A program made the translations under genes and the position numbers. This document shows, in pieces, positions 5,986 through 6,348 of a stretch of DNA of 6,348 bases. Location of the stretch: the NCBI GenBank assembly GCA_026393955.1, contig JAPKZE010000006.1, positions 1-6,348 on the forward strand. The letters are read 5' to 3'. The notes under the pieces are model-generated. The model was given only the letters and a program-made list of their open reading frames with translations. It searched no databases and was not told the origin of the DNA. This DNA is from Candidatus Aminicenantota bacterium. GTDB taxonomy: Bacteria; Acidobacteriota; Aminicenantia; Aminicenantales; Saccharicenantaceae. The stretch's first letter is position 1, and each line of letters opens with the position of its first letter.

Positions 5986-6348
5986 CGTCAGTCTCGGTTT
6001 CACGTGAAACTAGGGCTGTCCTGGCGCTCTTTTTCCTCTGGATTTCGAGATGGAGGCCTATATTCTGGATGGCGGCTGGGGTCATCCCGGGGATCTTCCT
6101 GGCTTCTCCAAGAGTGGCCGGGTGATTTTTCTCGATCTTCTCCACGGCCTCCCTGGTCAGACCGGAAACAGCCCTGAAGTCCAAGTCCCCAGTGATCTTC
6201 ATTGAATCCGATCTCCCGGCCTTGGCGATCTCGCGCTCCTGCTTCCGGATATACCCCTCGTACTTGGCTTCGGATTCGATGTATCGCGTTTCTTCATCAT
6301 TTAGATCCATCGTCGAATGACCGTATTTTAGCACATCTTTCAGCCCGA
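5978..6348 (-). CDS. mnmG: tRNA uridine-5-carboxymethylaminomethyl modification enzyme MnmG (GidA), C-terminal part
   Basis: MnmG, with MnmE, builds the cmnm5 group on U34 of certain tRNAs using FAD and folate. Only the last 122 residues are here; the frame is open through the right edge, so the GTG at 6334-6332 is an internal codon and not the start. The piece is the C-terminal helical domain that contacts MnmE and tRNA. Its family signature is clear: IESEAKYEGYIRKQEREI, then DFRAVSGLTREAVEKIEKNHPATLGEARKIPGMTPAAIQNI. The FAD domain lies outside the window. After the usual end of the fold there is a polar tail ending LVSRETETDDE, whose VSRET codons are the parS site. The stop overlaps parA ATG by 8 bases. 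The neighbour order mnmG-parA-parB resembles the common origin-proximal cluster, minus rsmG. Identity is secure despite the truncation. Confidence 0.95.
   Translation of the reverse strand, partial: GLKDVLKYGHSTMDLNDEETRYIESEAKYEGYIRKQEREIAKAGRSDSMKITGDLDFRAVSGLTREAVEKIEKNHPATLGEARKIPGMTPAAIQNIGLHLEIQRKKSARTALVSRETETDDE
5997..6010. other. parS: parS centromere-like site (ParB binding)
   Basis: GTTTCACGTGAAAC is a perfect 14-base palindrome that matches the inner 14 bases of the widely conserved parS consensus TGTTTCACGTGAAACA. Only the outermost pair differs (G at 5996 and T at 6011). It sits in the last codons of mnmG, 12 bases before the parA ATG and one gene upstream of parB. Other copies probably lie outside the window; no second copy was seen inside it. 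ParB binding is inferred from the motif and from the adjacent parAB. Confidence 0.9.

Noticed and set aside
5371..6177. Plus-strand open frames opposite parA and parB (also 4520-5266)
   Set aside because: Antisense to genes with complete family motifs, with no recognisable domain of their own.
6332..6334. GTG near the right edge considered as a gene start
   Set aside because: The frame stays open through the window edge with MnmG-like sequence on both sides of the GTG, so it is an internal codon.

Overview
The window is a dense, all-minus-strand block of bacterial chromosome holding seven genes, two of them cut by the window edges. G+C falls visibly from left to right: by hand count 41 of the first 60 bases are G/C, against 29 of 60 at 6241-6300. 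No gene here fixes the taxon. High GC, a bactofilin, and a GDP-mannose gene pair would fit a Gram-negative lineage such as Acidobacteriota/Aminicenantota or a deltaproteobacterial group, but that is only a guess. The mnmG-parA-parB order with a parS site is typical of origin-proximal DNA.

Transcription runs from right to left. The first unit enters from the right edge: the 3' end of mnmG (tRNA wobble-uridine modification), then parA, parB and a bactofilin. These join by overlaps of 8, 4 and 4 bases, so they look like one translationally coupled operon. A 14-base perfect parS palindrome lies inside the last codons of mnmG, just before parA, so the ParB-binding centromere sits inside its own operon. 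The rsmG gene that often separates mnmG from parA is absent.

A 112-base gap (3866-3977) follows. It holds a GC-rich hairpin without a U-tract and a good sigma-70-type promoter (TTGAGT, 17-base spacer, TATAAT). The -35 box of that promoter is the exact loop of a perfect 6-bp inverted repeat.

The second unit is pyrG (CTP synthase), a phosphomannomutase/phosphoglucomutase with a TTG start, and the 5' part of a mannose-1-phosphate guanylyltransferase running off the left edge. The last two make GDP-mannose from mannose-6-phosphate.

Most of this is conserved housekeeping. The points worth a second look are the coding parS site, the bactofilin welded to parAB, CTP synthase beside the CTP-dependent clamp ParB, and the promoter architecture of pyrG. 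I did not find a clearly new system.
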